Shown in pieces: positions 1-7,983 of a DNA stretch of 14,686 nt. The DNA is from Kiritimatiellia bacterium (lineage in GTDB: Bacteria; Verrucomicrobiota; Kiritimatiellia; RFP12; DVOR01), in the NCBI GenBank assembly GCA_017646485.1, contig JAGCML010000148.1:1-14686 (forward strand). The letters are read 5' to 3'. The notes below the pieces were generated by a model, which was not told the DNA's origin, did no database searches, and worked only from the letters and a program-made list of their open reading frames with translations. The number at the start of each line of letters is the position of its first letter. Position 1 is the stretch's first letter. The translations under genes and the position numbers were made by a program.

Positions 1-1436
1 CAGCAGGCGCTGTCGCTGTTGAAGACAATGGCACCGAGCTCAAGCTCAAGGGTGCAGACTTCTGCGCCACCTTCTCCAAGAAGGATGCCACATTGACGCA
101 GTATATGCTTAAGGGTGAAGCATTGTTGCAGCAGCCTTTGAAGGTGGATGCATTCCGTTGCCCCTCCTCTAACGAAGTGCCGATGGGCAATGTTTGGTCG
201 CAGCAGGGCTTGCGTAATTTGGTCCCTGTGAAGGGTGAAATCACCAATGTGACCACCCAGCCTGATGGAACCGTCACCTTCGTCACCTCGACCACCGTCA
301 TGGGCGCAGCTCTTGAACAGTTGGTTGACTTTGATAACGGCATGACCTACAAGACCTTCTTCCGTGCACTCAATGCACAGGTCTCTGAAAAGAACACGCA
401 CTTTGTGGTCAATGCCGCTTGGCGTGTCTATGCTGACGGCACCATCACGATGCAGTCGGCCATCTTGCCTCGCGGTCGTGTGATTGAACTTCCTCGCCTC
501 GGCTACTCGCTCACCTTCAAGGATAACTTGGACACCGTCTCCTACTTGGGTCGTGGTCCCTTCGAAAACTATCCTGACCGTAAGAGCGGTGCCTTCCCGG
601 CTTGCTACACCGATAGCGTTAAGAACATGGTGATTGATTACGCTCGTCCCAATGACATGGGTAATCGTGAAAACACCGTGGCTCTTAGCCTCTATCCCAA
701 TGGCAAAACCGCAATGGGTCTCACCGTCACAGCACTCAATGATGACGACTTCGCCTTCTCGGCATTGCCCTACACTGCTACCGAACTCTGCGAAGCACGT
801 CACCCCGCAGAACTCCCTGACAGCGACAAGACCGTGCTCACCCTCCTCTGCACAAATCGTGGTCTCGGTGGTGCCAGCTGCGGCCCTGGTCCTTTGGATC
901 GTGACATTCCGCGTTCGAACAAGCCCTACCGCTTGAATCTCGCCTTCCGTCCGACCAGTGCTGGCGAACTCTTACCCATCCGCGAAAAGGTGGTTGAGCT
1001 CGATGAAACAATGCCTCCTCCGCCCGAAACCTTCATCGCAGTGGAATGCACCTCTCAGGAACCTGGCAACGAAGGTGGCAAGGCATGCGATGGTGACCCT
1101 ATGACCATCTGGCACACCCAGTACGGCGTCACGCTCGGTAAGTATCCGCACAGCGTCACCCTTGACATCAACAAGGTGCGCACCTTGAAGGGTATCACCT
1201 GCTTGGGTCGTCAAGATGGCGTGAATGGTCGCATCAAGGACTTCAAGGTTGAAGTTTCAGCCGATCGTAAGACGTGGACTGAAGTGGCAACGGGCTCGTT
1301 GAAAAACACTGGCGATGTACAGAACATCCTCTTCGCCACACCTGCGGCCAATGTCCGTTATGTCCGCTTCACGGGCTTGAACGAACAACATGGAAACGAA
1401 TTCGCCTCGATGGCTGAAATCGGCATTATTGAATAA
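1..1436 (+). CDS. lacZ: Beta-galactosidase, GH2 LacZ type, C-terminal part with discoidin/CBM32-like module (5' partial)
   Basis: The reading frame is open from base 3, so the gene starts left of the window; the 477 residues seen are its C-terminal half. The first ~300 residues match the LacZ small-chain domain, a beta-sandwich that helps shape the active site. Recognisable marks are the QPLKVDAFRCPSSNE stretch (compare LacZ 'PLRDQFTRAPLDND') and LGRGPFENYPDRKSG (compare 'GLGPQENYPDR'). The last ~135 residues look like an F5/8 type C (CBM32) galactose-binding fold: a Trp in DGDPMTIWHT, then TLDINK, FKVEVSADRKTWTEV, ANVRYVRFTGL and a final EIGIIE strand. The GH2 catalytic domain and any signal peptide lie outside the window. 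The likely role is release of terminal beta-galactose from glycans, with the extra domain binding sugar. Lysine codons are nearly all AAG, suggesting high expression. The gene ends 17 bases before a strong terminator. LacZ activity is inferred from this module only. Confidence 0.88.
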   Translation, partial: AGAVAVEDNGTELKLKGADFCATFSKKDATLTQYMLKGEALLQQPLKVDAFRCPSSNEVPMGNVWSQQGLRNLVPVKGEITNVTTQPDGTVTFVTSTTVMGAALEQLVDFDNGMTYKTFFRALNAQVSEKNTHFVVNAAWRVYADGTITMQSAILPRGRVIELPRLGYSLTFKDNLDTVSYLGRGPFENYPDRKSGAFPACYTDSVKNMVIDYARPNDMGNRENTVALSLYPNGKTAMGLTVTALNDDDFAFSALPYTATELCEARHPAELPDSDKTVLTLLCTNRGLGGASCGPGPLDRDIPRSNKPYRLNLAFRPTSAGELLPIREKVVELDETMPPPPETFIAVECTSQEPGNEGGKACDGDPMTIWHTQYGVTLGKYPHSVTLDINKVRTLKGITCLGRQDGVNGRIKDFKVEVSADRKTWTEVATGSLKNTGDVQNILFATPAANVRYVRFTGLNEQHGNEFASMAEIGIIE

Positions 1437-1453
1437 AATCAATTCCCAAACTC

Positions 1454-1487
1454 AAAAAGAGACGCACCAGCGTGCGTCTCTTTTTTT
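1454..1487 (+). terminator. Rho-independent terminator after the beta-galactosidase gene
   Basis: A perfect 9-bp stem (1459-1467 with 1472-1480, AGACGCAC core) closes a CAGC loop. Five A residues before it can pair with the T run, giving a 14-bp helix. Seven T residues (1481-1487) follow. It lies 17 bases past the galactosidase stop codon. The A-run/T-run symmetry means it could also act on leftward transcripts. Confidence 0.93.
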
Positions 1488-1750
1488 ATACACACGCTTC
1501 CACCCTACGACGAAGCCCCGCTCCTCCTTTCATATCAAAAAGCTCCATCGCGCAACGCACTCCCCACACGCTTTCTTTTGAAGCAGCTGAACCTCTTCCT
1601 CAATAAGTCATTGAAGCGCATGACAACACTTCTCCCCCCCTTTAGAAAGTTCCCCCCACGCATGACGACATTAACATCAGCTCACCCTCTCACCCATCAG
1701 TCATTTGAAAGCTCCCCTTGTATCTCCCCCAAGCACCCTTTTTGATCTAC

Positions 1751-1790
1751 AGTTTCAGTGAAACTCAATTTCAGTTTCACTAAAACTGAA
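1751..1790. promoter_or_regulatory. Tandem palindromic operator-like sites, 22 bp apart
   Basis: Site A, 1751-1765, is AGTTTCAGTGAAACT, a perfect 7+1+7 palindrome. Site B, 1773-1787, is AGTTTCACTAAAACT, the same 15-mer with two changes. The starts are 22 bases apart, about two helical turns, so two dimers would sit on one DNA face. Site B also belongs to an 8-bp inverted repeat (1770-1777 with 1783-1790, 5-base spacer). The pattern looks like a binding site for a helix-turn-helix regulator. I see no clear -10 box beside it, and no gene in the window starts immediately downstream. The regulator and target are unknown. Confidence 0.5.
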
Positions 1791-1814
1791 GTAAAAGAAG
1801 GGTTAAATAGATGA

Positions 1815-1862
1815 TAAAACAAAGATAAACACGACACACAGCAATGCCATCGTGACGTGTTT
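1815..1862 (-). terminator. Probable rho-independent terminator for the Na/Pi cotransporter gene
   Basis: Read on the - strand, AAACACG (1862-1856) pairs with CGTGTTT (1833-1827). After a T-T mismatch, CAC/GTG continues the stem and a small imperfect top follows. The 3' side runs into a broken T-rich tract (TATCTTTGTTTTATC, about 1826-1812). It starts 26 bases after the cotransporter stop codon. The stem is interrupted and the T run is not pure, so this is a moderate call. Confidence 0.5.
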
Positions 1863-1887
1863 GAGGAGTACATTAAACTTTTACAAC

Positions 1888-3390
1888 TTAATCAAACAAT
1901 TTATAAATCCACAGTCCCACTAATGGGATGACAAAGAAGGTTGTCACGATGTAGGTAATCGCCAATGCTCTGCGTTCACATGCCAATTTAGCGAGGCTGG
2001 AAGCGCAGACTAAAGGCAAACGTCTTAACATGGGAATACCATAAATCACAATCACGCCAAAGACATTGAATAACATATGAATTAATGCAATTTGGAGCGC
2101 CATCTCTGCCCCTGTGCCCATAATTGCAGTGGCGGCTAAAAGTGCAGTAATGCAAGTGCCGATATTTGCACCCAAAGTGAATGGGAAGGCCTGCTTCAAT
2201 CGCATCAAACCAGAACCAGCCAAAGGCACAATGAGGGAAGTCGTTGTCGAGCTACTCTGCACTAACATCGTAATGACCATGCCACTCCCAATCGCTGCTA
2301 CAGGATTCTTGCCAATCGCAGTGTGAAACACCTTTTCTGCACGGCCCGTCAACAGCATACGCAGTAACTTACCCAAGAGCAAAATGCTCGCGAAAATCAA
2401 GATTAGGCCCAAGAGCACGAAGCCGCCTTCCCCTACCCAATGTGGTCCAGGAATCATTTGGAAACCTGTATGAAGCGTATCCACCACGGGTTTCGTGATC
2501 GCACCAATGAAGTTGAAGCTGCCCATATCCACGCCACCAGCACCGTAGAATAGCGAGGTCAATCCAAACGACACCTTTTCTAAAACTCCAAACATCATTT
2601 CGAGCGGCAGGAAAATCAAAACGGCAAAGATATTGAAAAAGTCATGAATGGTCGCCGCCGCAAATGCGCGACGAAATTCACGTCGATGTCCAATATGGCC
2701 TAATGACACCAAGGTATTCGTTACAGAGGTGCCAATATTCGCCCCCATCACCATTGGAATGGCGGTGGCGATAGGCAATCCTGCTGCGCAAAGCGCCACG
2801 ATAATGGAGGTGGTGGTCGAACTACTCTGAATAATGGCCGTTGCCAAAAGCCCCATCATAAGCCCCATAAAGGGATTGGTCGCGAATGCAAATAAATCTT
2901 TAGCGGCATTCGCACCACCAAACAGTCCGTTAAATCCATCGCCCAAGGCTGAAACGGCCACGAGGAGTAAGTACACGAAAAAAATCGCACTCGCCCAAGC
3001 CAATGCGGGACGTTGCGAAAGTGTGGTAAAGCAACGTGTAATGAATCCAGGTTTGTGTTCCTGCGCCTCAGGGCGAGGTAAGTTCTCGGGAAGTTTCGCC
3101 CCACGCAAAGCTTCTTCTAACGCTTGAACCGTTGAAAGCAACCCTTCCTTTAAACCGTCCAAGGCTTCTGCACGATAGGAATTCTCTGGATTAACCACCA
3201 AATTAATCAATTCGTCTTCCAACTTTGAGCGTTCAGTAAGAAGCACCTTCAATCGTTTTGAAAGTTCGTCAGACGAAAGCGAAGACTCTTGTTTTAACGC
3301 TTTAATCTCATCACGCAGTTGAAGAAGTCGGTGTTCTAATGTGAACTGTCTGTCATTCATACTTTTATTCCTTTTGTTTGTTGGCTGCAT
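1888..3390 (-). CDS. Na+/phosphate cotransporter family membrane protein (NptA/YjbB-like)
   Basis: This is an inner-membrane carrier of the Na/Pi cotransporter (SLC34-like) family, probably moving phosphate with sodium. The 500 residues show the family's internal duplication: QSSSTTTS at about 188-195 and 378-385, each followed by a GANIGT motif (216-221 and 407-413). These QSSS loops are the known substrate and ion site in the family. Hydrophobic segments run from about residue 129 to the end. Residues 12-95 form a charged, Leu-rich, probably coiled-coil cytoplasmic region; no C-terminal PhoU-like domain is present. Two starts are possible. ATG 3390 has AAGGTG five bases upstream. ATG 3360 (giving MNDRQFTLEH) has AAAGGA eight bases upstream. 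I keep the longer one without certainty. The gene is divergent from rnr. Lysine and phenylalanine codons are more A/T-rich than in the galactosidase gene. Confidence 0.9.
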   Translation of the reverse strand: MQPTNKRNKSMNDRQFTLEHRLLQLRDEIKALKQESSLSSDELSKRLKVLLTERSKLEDELINLVVNPENSYRAEALDGLKEGLLSTVQALEEALRGAKLPENLPRPEAQEHKPGFITRCFTTLSQRPALAWASAIFFVYLLLVAVSALGDGFNGLFGGANAAKDLFAFATNPFMGLMMGLLATAIIQSSSTTTSIIVALCAAGLPIATAIPMVMGANIGTSVTNTLVSLGHIGHRREFRRAFAAATIHDFFNIFAVLIFLPLEMMFGVLEKVSFGLTSLFYGAGGVDMGSFNFIGAITKPVVDTLHTGFQMIPGPHWVGEGGFVLLGLILIFASILLLGKLLRMLLTGRAEKVFHTAIGKNPVAAIGSGMVITMLVQSSSTTTSLIVPLAGSGLMRLKQAFPFTLGANIGTCITALLAATAIMGTGAEMALQIALIHMLFNVFGVIVIYGIPMLRRLPLVCASSLAKLACERRALAITYIVTTFFVIPLVGLWIYKLFD

Positions 3391-3477
3391 TAAAACACCT
3401 TTTTGTTAGGAAAGTATTAGGATAATGTTAAAACTCTAATAAACCATTCGTATCGTTTCTCGCGAGTGCGCACGCTA

Positions 3478-3486
3478 TGTTATAAT
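3478..3486 (+). promoter_or_regulatory. Extended -10 promoter of the rnr-led operon, predicting a leaderless start
   Basis: TGTTATAAT is a perfect extended -10 element (TG at 3478-3479, TATAAT at 3481-3486). Only six bases separate it from ATG 3493, so transcription starting about seven bases after the hexamer would begin at or within a base or two of the A of that ATG. No clear TTGACA-like -35 is present; TTTCTC near 3456 is the best and is poor, which is tolerable for an extended -10 promoter. No Shine-Dalgarno sequence precedes the ATG. Confidence 0.65.
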
Positions 3487-3492
3487 GTATGC

Positions 3493-5760
3493 ATGAATAT
3501 TGAAGAACAAGCAATCCGTTATCTATTCCAGAGTGAGCCCGAAACAGTTTTCTGTGTTCCGGCAATTATCAAGACGTTAGGTCTGCGTGGGAAAGCCGCC
3601 AAACGTTTACCCACCCTTTTACGCGAAATGGTTCGCAGTGGCGAACTCATTGAAAAGCGACGTGGCTACTACCGTGCAGGCGTCGGTGTCGGCACGCTCA
3701 CAGGTACGTTACGCCTGACCCGCAGTGGCGCAGGCATCGTTACCGATGACACCACTGGGCAACAGGTCTTTGTTGAAAGCCATGATGTCGGCCGCGCCAT
3801 TCATGGGGATCGCGTGACCGTCTCCTATCGTAAAGGTAGCCACTCGGACCCTGTTGGCATCATTCGTTCAATTGACGAATCTGCGGTGCGTGATGTGGTG
3901 GGAACCGTTCACCAAGTCGGCGAGAAATACTACGTCTCCCCTTTGAATCCCGTCTATCACAATGATTTCATCTTGGCAGAGCCTGGTGCCGCCAAGTCTG
4001 GAGATCGTGTTGTGGTGCGCGTTCAGCGCAGCGACAACTACCGTGATACGCAATTAGTCGCCACCCTTTTGGAAGTGATTGGCCCAGAGGATAAGCCCTC
4101 GCTTGACACCTTAGCCATCGTTCGCCAGTACGAACTGCCTGAGACCTTCCCTGCAGATGTCATTGCAGAAGCAGAGCAAGTCGCTGCGCAATTAAGCAAT
4201 CCTGGCCAACGTGAAGATTTGCGAGACCGCTTCATTCTCACCATTGACCCTGCCTCCGCTCGAGATTTCGATGATGCCATTAGCTTAGAACAAGATGCAG
4301 ATGGCAACCGTGTCCTTGGCGTGCATATCGCAGACGTGAGTCACTTTGTCCAGAAGGACAGCTTGCTTGATCGCGAAGCCTATCGTCGCAATCGCAGTGT
4401 CTATCTCATTGACAAGGTCATTCCGATGTTGCCCGAGCAACTCTCCAACAGTGTTTGCTCCTTGATGCCTGGGGAAGATCGCCTGACCTTTTCCGTCTTT
4501 ATCACCTATGATGCCAATGCGAAGGTCTTAAAAACACATTTTGCAAAGACCATCATTCGTTCGGCTCAACGCTTGGCCTATGAGGAAGCAATTGCGCTGT
4601 TGGAAGATCGTCCCGTAACAATAGCCTGCGGACCGCTTGATGCGCGCACACAGCCAATGTTGAAGGCAACGCTTGAATTAACGCGCCAACTCAAGAAGTT
4701 GCGCGAACGCAATGCGGCGCTCGAAATGGCCTCCCAAGAAGTGGATGTGATTTTGGATAGCGAAGGGCGCATGACAGGTATTCATGTGGCCTCCAATGAT
4801 GAATCGCACCAACTCATCGAGTGTTGCATGGTGGCCGCCAATGAAGCCGTTGCGAAAGCGCTCATCACGAACCAGATTCCAATTCTGAATCGTTTCCATG
4901 AGTCTCCGGACGAGGAAAAGATTGCCAAGGTGGAATTAGAACTTCGCAAGCTTGGCATTCGTCCACGTAATTTACGCGAGCCCAAAGAATTGGCTGCCCT
5001 TCTCAAGAATACCGCAGACCACCCCTTGAAGTACCACATCCATGCGTTGGTATTGCGTGCAATGCGTCGTGCTCTTTACGATGCGAAACAGCATGGCCAC
5101 TTCGGCTTGGCATTAACATACTACGCCCACTTCACCTCCCCCATTCGTCGTTATCCAGACTTAGTGCTCCATCGCCAATTGGCAGATTTCCTCTGCAAGG
5201 GTATTTCGGGTGGACGCATTGGACAAGCATGGTTGGATCGTGCAGCAGCCTATGCCACCGAACGTGAAATGGTGGCTGACGAAGCAGAGCGCGCCCTCAC
5301 TGAAATCAAGAAGTATCGCTTCTTACAGCAACAACTTGACGAACGCAAGCCGCAGACCTATGATGCGGTAGTTGTTACCGTCAAGAACTACGGCTTCTTC
5401 GTAGACGTCATTGACCTTCAAGTGTCTGGCATGGTGCATATCTCTGGCATTTCTAAACAATTTGTCAACTTTAACCCCACCACCGAAACATTAAGTGCGG
5501 GCAAGCTGGAAATTAAGGCCGGCATGCAATTGCAAGTCTTTATCGCAAAGGTTGACTTCCCTGCCCGCCGCTTGGATTTTGCCTATGTGCAAGGTTCTGC
5601 AAAAGATGTTTGGAATGGCTGTCGCCATGCGGAAGAAACCCGTAAAGCCGCAATTGCCAAAACGCGTGGCCGTAAAGGTAAAGGCGCAGGACGTTTTAAA
5701 AACGGTGGTCGCCCCACCCCCGCTGCACCGTCTTTCGGTAAGAGAAAGCGCACAAAATGA
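3493..5760 (+). CDS. rnr: Ribonuclease R (3'-5' exoribonuclease, RNB family)
   Basis: RNase R degrades structured RNA from the 3' end in mRNA and rRNA turnover. The 755 residues follow the family order. There is an N-terminal winged-helix domain (about 1-62), then cold-shock OB folds (about 66-200). The RNB catalytic domain follows, with IDPASARDFDDA (Asp 252, 258, 260, 261 are the metal ligands) and HFTSPIRRYPDLVLHR (546-561). An S1 domain spans about 622-700, and a Lys/Arg-rich tail ends in GKRKRTK. The winged helix and basic tail favour RNase R over RNase II. I choose ATG 3493 rather than upstream GTG 3466 because the latter would put the perfect -10 box inside the coding region and add nine residues outside the winged helix. 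The TGA stop overlaps the next gene's ATG (ATGA), suggesting translational coupling. Confidence 0.95.
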   Translation: MNIEEQAIRYLFQSEPETVFCVPAIIKTLGLRGKAAKRLPTLLREMVRSGELIEKRRGYYRAGVGVGTLTGTLRLTRSGAGIVTDDTTGQQVFVESHDVGRAIHGDRVTVSYRKGSHSDPVGIIRSIDESAVRDVVGTVHQVGEKYYVSPLNPVYHNDFILAEPGAAKSGDRVVVRVQRSDNYRDTQLVATLLEVIGPEDKPSLDTLAIVRQYELPETFPADVIAEAEQVAAQLSNPGQREDLRDRFILTIDPASARDFDDAISLEQDADGNRVLGVHIADVSHFVQKDSLLDREAYRRNRSVYLIDKVIPMLPEQLSNSVCSLMPGEDRLTFSVFITYDANAKVLKTHFAKTIIRSAQRLAYEEAIALLEDRPVTIACGPLDARTQPMLKATLELTRQLKKLRERNAALEMASQEVDVILDSEGRMTGIHVASNDESHQLIECCMVAANEAVAKALITNQIPILNRFHESPDEEKIAKVELELRKLGIRPRNLREPKELAALLKNTADHPLKYHIHALVLRAMRRALYDAKQHGHFGLALTYYAHFTSPIRRYPDLVLHRQLADFLCKGISGGRIGQAWLDRAAAYATEREMVADEAERALTEIKKYRFLQQQLDERKPQTYDAVVVTVKNYGFFVDVIDLQVSGMVHISGISKQFVNFNPTTETLSAGKLEIKAGMQLQVFIAKVDFPARRLDFAYVQGSAKDVWNGCRHAEETRKAAIAKTRGRKGKGAGRFKNGGRPTPAAPSFGKRKRTK

Positions 5761-6566
5761 CACGTGCCTCCTATCACAACCACACCTGCTTTAGCGATGG
5801 AGCAGATGCTCCTGTGGCATTTCTAGCGCATGCCGCCGCGGCAGGAATTCGTGTTTTAGGCTTCTCCGACCACTACTACAAAGCCTCTCCCACAGCAACG
5901 GATGCACCCGACTGGGCGATTCAACCCAATGCCGTGGAAGAATACTTTGAAACAATTGAAGCGTTAAAGCAGGAAAATGCCACTATTTCCATCCGAACAG
6001 GGTTGGAATTTGACTGGTTGGATGGCTCTGCCGAATGGTTAGCCCCTTTAGCCAAAGATCCACGATTGGATTATACCATCGGCTCTGTCCACTTTGTGGG
6101 CGAAGACAGCATTGACTTGACGCGTGTCTATTGGGAACGCCTCTCCAAGGATGAAGTCAATGCCGTCATTCGTCGTTACTGGCAGATTCTCCGAGAAATG
6201 GCAGAGAGCCAACTCTTTGACATCGCAGGTCACCTCGATCTCTATAAAAAGTTTGGCTTCTATCCGACCGCGGATATGAGTGATGTAATCACAGATGCCC
6301 TTGATGCCATCGCAGATACACACATGGCCATTGAACTCAACACAGCGGGTTGGCGCAAAGATTGCAGAGCGTGCTATCCGACTGATGAGCTCCTTGCCGC
6401 CTGTCTTAAGCGCCAGATTCCCATTGTGGTCTCCTCAGATGCCCACCAAGCACACCTTGTTGCGGCAGATTTCAATCGTGCGTATGATGTGCTCTATCGT
6501 GTCGGCTATCGTGAATTAGCCCATTTCAACCATCGCGAGAGAACGCTTGAACCCCTCTCGTGCTAA
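5757..6566 (+). CDS. PHP-domain phosphoesterase, histidinol-phosphatase (HisJ/HisK)-like
   Basis: A 269-residue metal-dependent phosphoesterase of the PHP family. Metal-binding motifs occur in the expected order: YHNHTCFSDG (His 7, His 9), GFSDHY (Asp 38, His 39), GLEFDW (Glu 84), GSVHFV (His 112), AGHLDLYKKFG (His 159, Asp 161), IELNTAG (Glu 193) and SSDAHQ (Asp 228, His 230). The length and the GHLDLYKKFG and SSDAH blocks fit the HisJ-type histidinol-phosphate phosphatase of histidine synthesis. No other his gene is nearby, and related PHP proteins act on other phosphates, so the substrate is uncertain. Its ATG overlaps the rnr stop (ATGA) and there is no strong ribosome site, so translation is probably coupled to rnr. 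A 27-base gap separates it from rseP. Confidence 0.85.
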   Translation: MTRASYHNHTCFSDGADAPVAFLAHAAAAGIRVLGFSDHYYKASPTATDAPDWAIQPNAVEEYFETIEALKQENATISIRTGLEFDWLDGSAEWLAPLAKDPRLDYTIGSVHFVGEDSIDLTRVYWERLSKDEVNAVIRRYWQILREMAESQLFDIAGHLDLYKKFGFYPTADMSDVITDALDAIADTHMAIELNTAGWRKDCRACYPTDELLAACLKRQIPIVVSSDAHQAHLVAADFNRAYDVLYRVGYRELAHFNHRERTLEPLSC

Positions 6567-6593
6567 CCTCGTTTTATTTTTAAGGATTCTCTT

Positions 6594-7970
6594 ATGCTTG
6601 ATAGTATTCTAACCTCCCCCTACTTTTTCTGGCCAGTCTCCATTATCCTTGCCGTACTCCTTTTCAGCTTGGCGGTCTTCATCCATGAATTTGGCCACTT
6701 CCTTGCCGCTCGCTTACTGGGATTGAAGGCAGACGTCTTTTCCATTGGGTTCGGCCCCGCGCTCTGGAAGCGTCAAATTGGAGAAACCGAAGTTCGCTTC
6801 TCGGCAATTCCCTTTGGCGGTTATGTCTCTTTACCCCAGCTTGATCCAGATGGTATGAAGAACATCCAGGGAGACCATGGCGAAACATTGCCTCCGGCCG
6901 CCCCTTGGAAGCGCATCATCGTTGCTATCGCAGGTCCTTTGGGAAATATCTTCCTCGCGTTGATTTGCGCAGCACTCATCTCGTGGTTCGCCCCACAAGA
7001 TGCTACTGGCGGCTCCACTGAAATTGGCTATGTAGAGGTTGACTCTTCGGGTTGGAATGCAGGTTTACGTCGTGGCGATAAAATTCTTGCCGTCAATGAC
7101 GAACCCGTCACTTCATGGTCTGGCTTTATGACTGAATGCTTCCTCTCGGGTGGCACCAATGCCGTTGTTCGCATTACCTACCAGCGCGATACAACCACGC
7201 AAACGACCGAAGCTGTTTTGGACAAGCAAATCTCTGAGACAGATGCCATCTATGGCGTTAGCGGTCTTCGTCCAGGGCCTGCGTTCCTCGGCATTAGCGA
7301 AGTGCTCCCCGATTCTCCCGCCGCACGTGCAGGTCTCGAAGCCGGAGATATCATCACTACGGTCAATGGGCAACCCTTCGATGCCTTTGAACAAATCACC
7401 CAGGCTCCCAATCCTGGCGAATCGCTTACGCTTGAAATCCTTCGTAATAAGAGCACGCTCACAATTGAAGTCGTGCCCGAAGTCCTTCCGGATTCCGATG
7501 GTAAACCCAAAATGGGCGTTCTATTAGGCATCTTTGTGAAGAACAATCTCCAGTGGATGACCGAACGTGGCATCTACGCCCAATTAAAGGGTGACGTCAT
7601 GGGCGTGACACGCGTTTTACGTGCATTGACTGCGCCTAAAACTGAAGGCGAACGTGGCCGTGCCGCAAAGGGTCTCGGTGGCCCCTTAATGATTTTCACC
7701 CTCTTTATTCAAGTCATCCAGACGGGCCTCTGGGTCAGCCTTGGCTTCTTGCGTCTGATCTGCATGAACTTGGCAATTATCAATCTTTTACCGCTTCCTG
7801 TATTGGATGGCGGCCATGTTCTTTTTGCCACCTATGCTATCATTCGCAGAAAAGAACCTAGCGCCACATTAATCCGTTGGGTGACCTACGCCTTTTCGTT
7901 CCTCCTTATTGGGATGATGATTTGGTTTCTCTTTGCGGATGTCCGCCGCTTCATCTTGCAACTCTTCTAA
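6594..7970 (+). CDS. rseP: Site-2 zinc metalloprotease RseP/RasP-like (M50B)
   Basis: An intramembrane protease that cleaves membrane-anchored regulators and leftover signal peptides. The 458 residues match the family's usual ~450. The zinc motif HEFGH (31-35) sits in the first membrane helix. FGGYV (75-79) is the conserved membrane-reentrant loop. Two PDZ domains cover about 142-205 and 230-300, the second with the cleaner GLEAGDIITTVNGQP core. The third metal ligand lies in NLLPLPVLDGGH (397-408, Asp 405), and a last hydrophobic segment is at about 430-448. All catalytic residues are present. AAGGA seven bases upstream supports ATG 6594. ispG follows after 13 bases; rseP next to ispG is common in bacteria. 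No sigma-E or anti-sigma gene is in view, so its targets cannot be read from this window. Confidence 0.95.
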   Translation: MLDSILTSPYFFWPVSIILAVLLFSLAVFIHEFGHFLAARLLGLKADVFSIGFGPALWKRQIGETEVRFSAIPFGGYVSLPQLDPDGMKNIQGDHGETLPPAAPWKRIIVAIAGPLGNIFLALICAALISWFAPQDATGGSTEIGYVEVDSSGWNAGLRRGDKILAVNDEPVTSWSGFMTECFLSGGTNAVVRITYQRDTTTQTTEAVLDKQISETDAIYGVSGLRPGPAFLGISEVLPDSPAARAGLEAGDIITTVNGQPFDAFEQITQAPNPGESLTLEILRNKSTLTIEVVPEVLPDSDGKPKMGVLLGIFVKNNLQWMTERGIYAQLKGDVMGVTRVLRALTAPKTEGERGRAAKGLGGPLMIFTLFIQVIQTGLWVSLGFLRLICMNLAIINLLPLPVLDGGHVLFATYAIIRRKEPSATLIRWVTYAFSFLLIGMMIWFLFADVRRFILQLF

Positions 7971-7983
7971 GACGCATCCTATC

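Larger units (their letters stand above)
1437..1887. other. 451-base intergenic gap between convergent genes
   Basis: Both flanking genes end here, so no known gene start needs a promoter in this stretch. It contains the galactosidase terminator (1454-1487), a C-rich low-complexity part (about 1630-1740), two palindromic operator-like sites (1751-1787) and a probable leftward terminator (1815-1862). The longest frames are about 30 codons or are tails of antisense frames, and none has a convincing ribosome site plus conserved-looking protein. One ribosome-site-like GAAGGG precedes ATG 1811, but that frame stops after five codons. Confidence 0.7.

Noticed and set aside
93..1436. TTG at base 93 as the start of the galactosidase gene
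   Set aside because: The frame is open and LacZ-like to base 3, so base 93 is only the first possible start codon inside a truncated gene.
1630..1740. C-rich stretches, possible repeat or CRISPR remnant
   Set aside because: No regular spacing or repeated unit is present; it is low-complexity intergenic sequence.
1811..1828. Five-codon frame MIKQR after a GAAGGG ribosome-like site
   Set aside because: It is too short to call a gene, and the sequence overlaps the T-rich side of a probable leftward terminator.
3466..3492. GTG 3466 as the rnr start
   Set aside because: It would place a perfect extended -10 promoter inside the coding region and add nine residues outside the winged helix.
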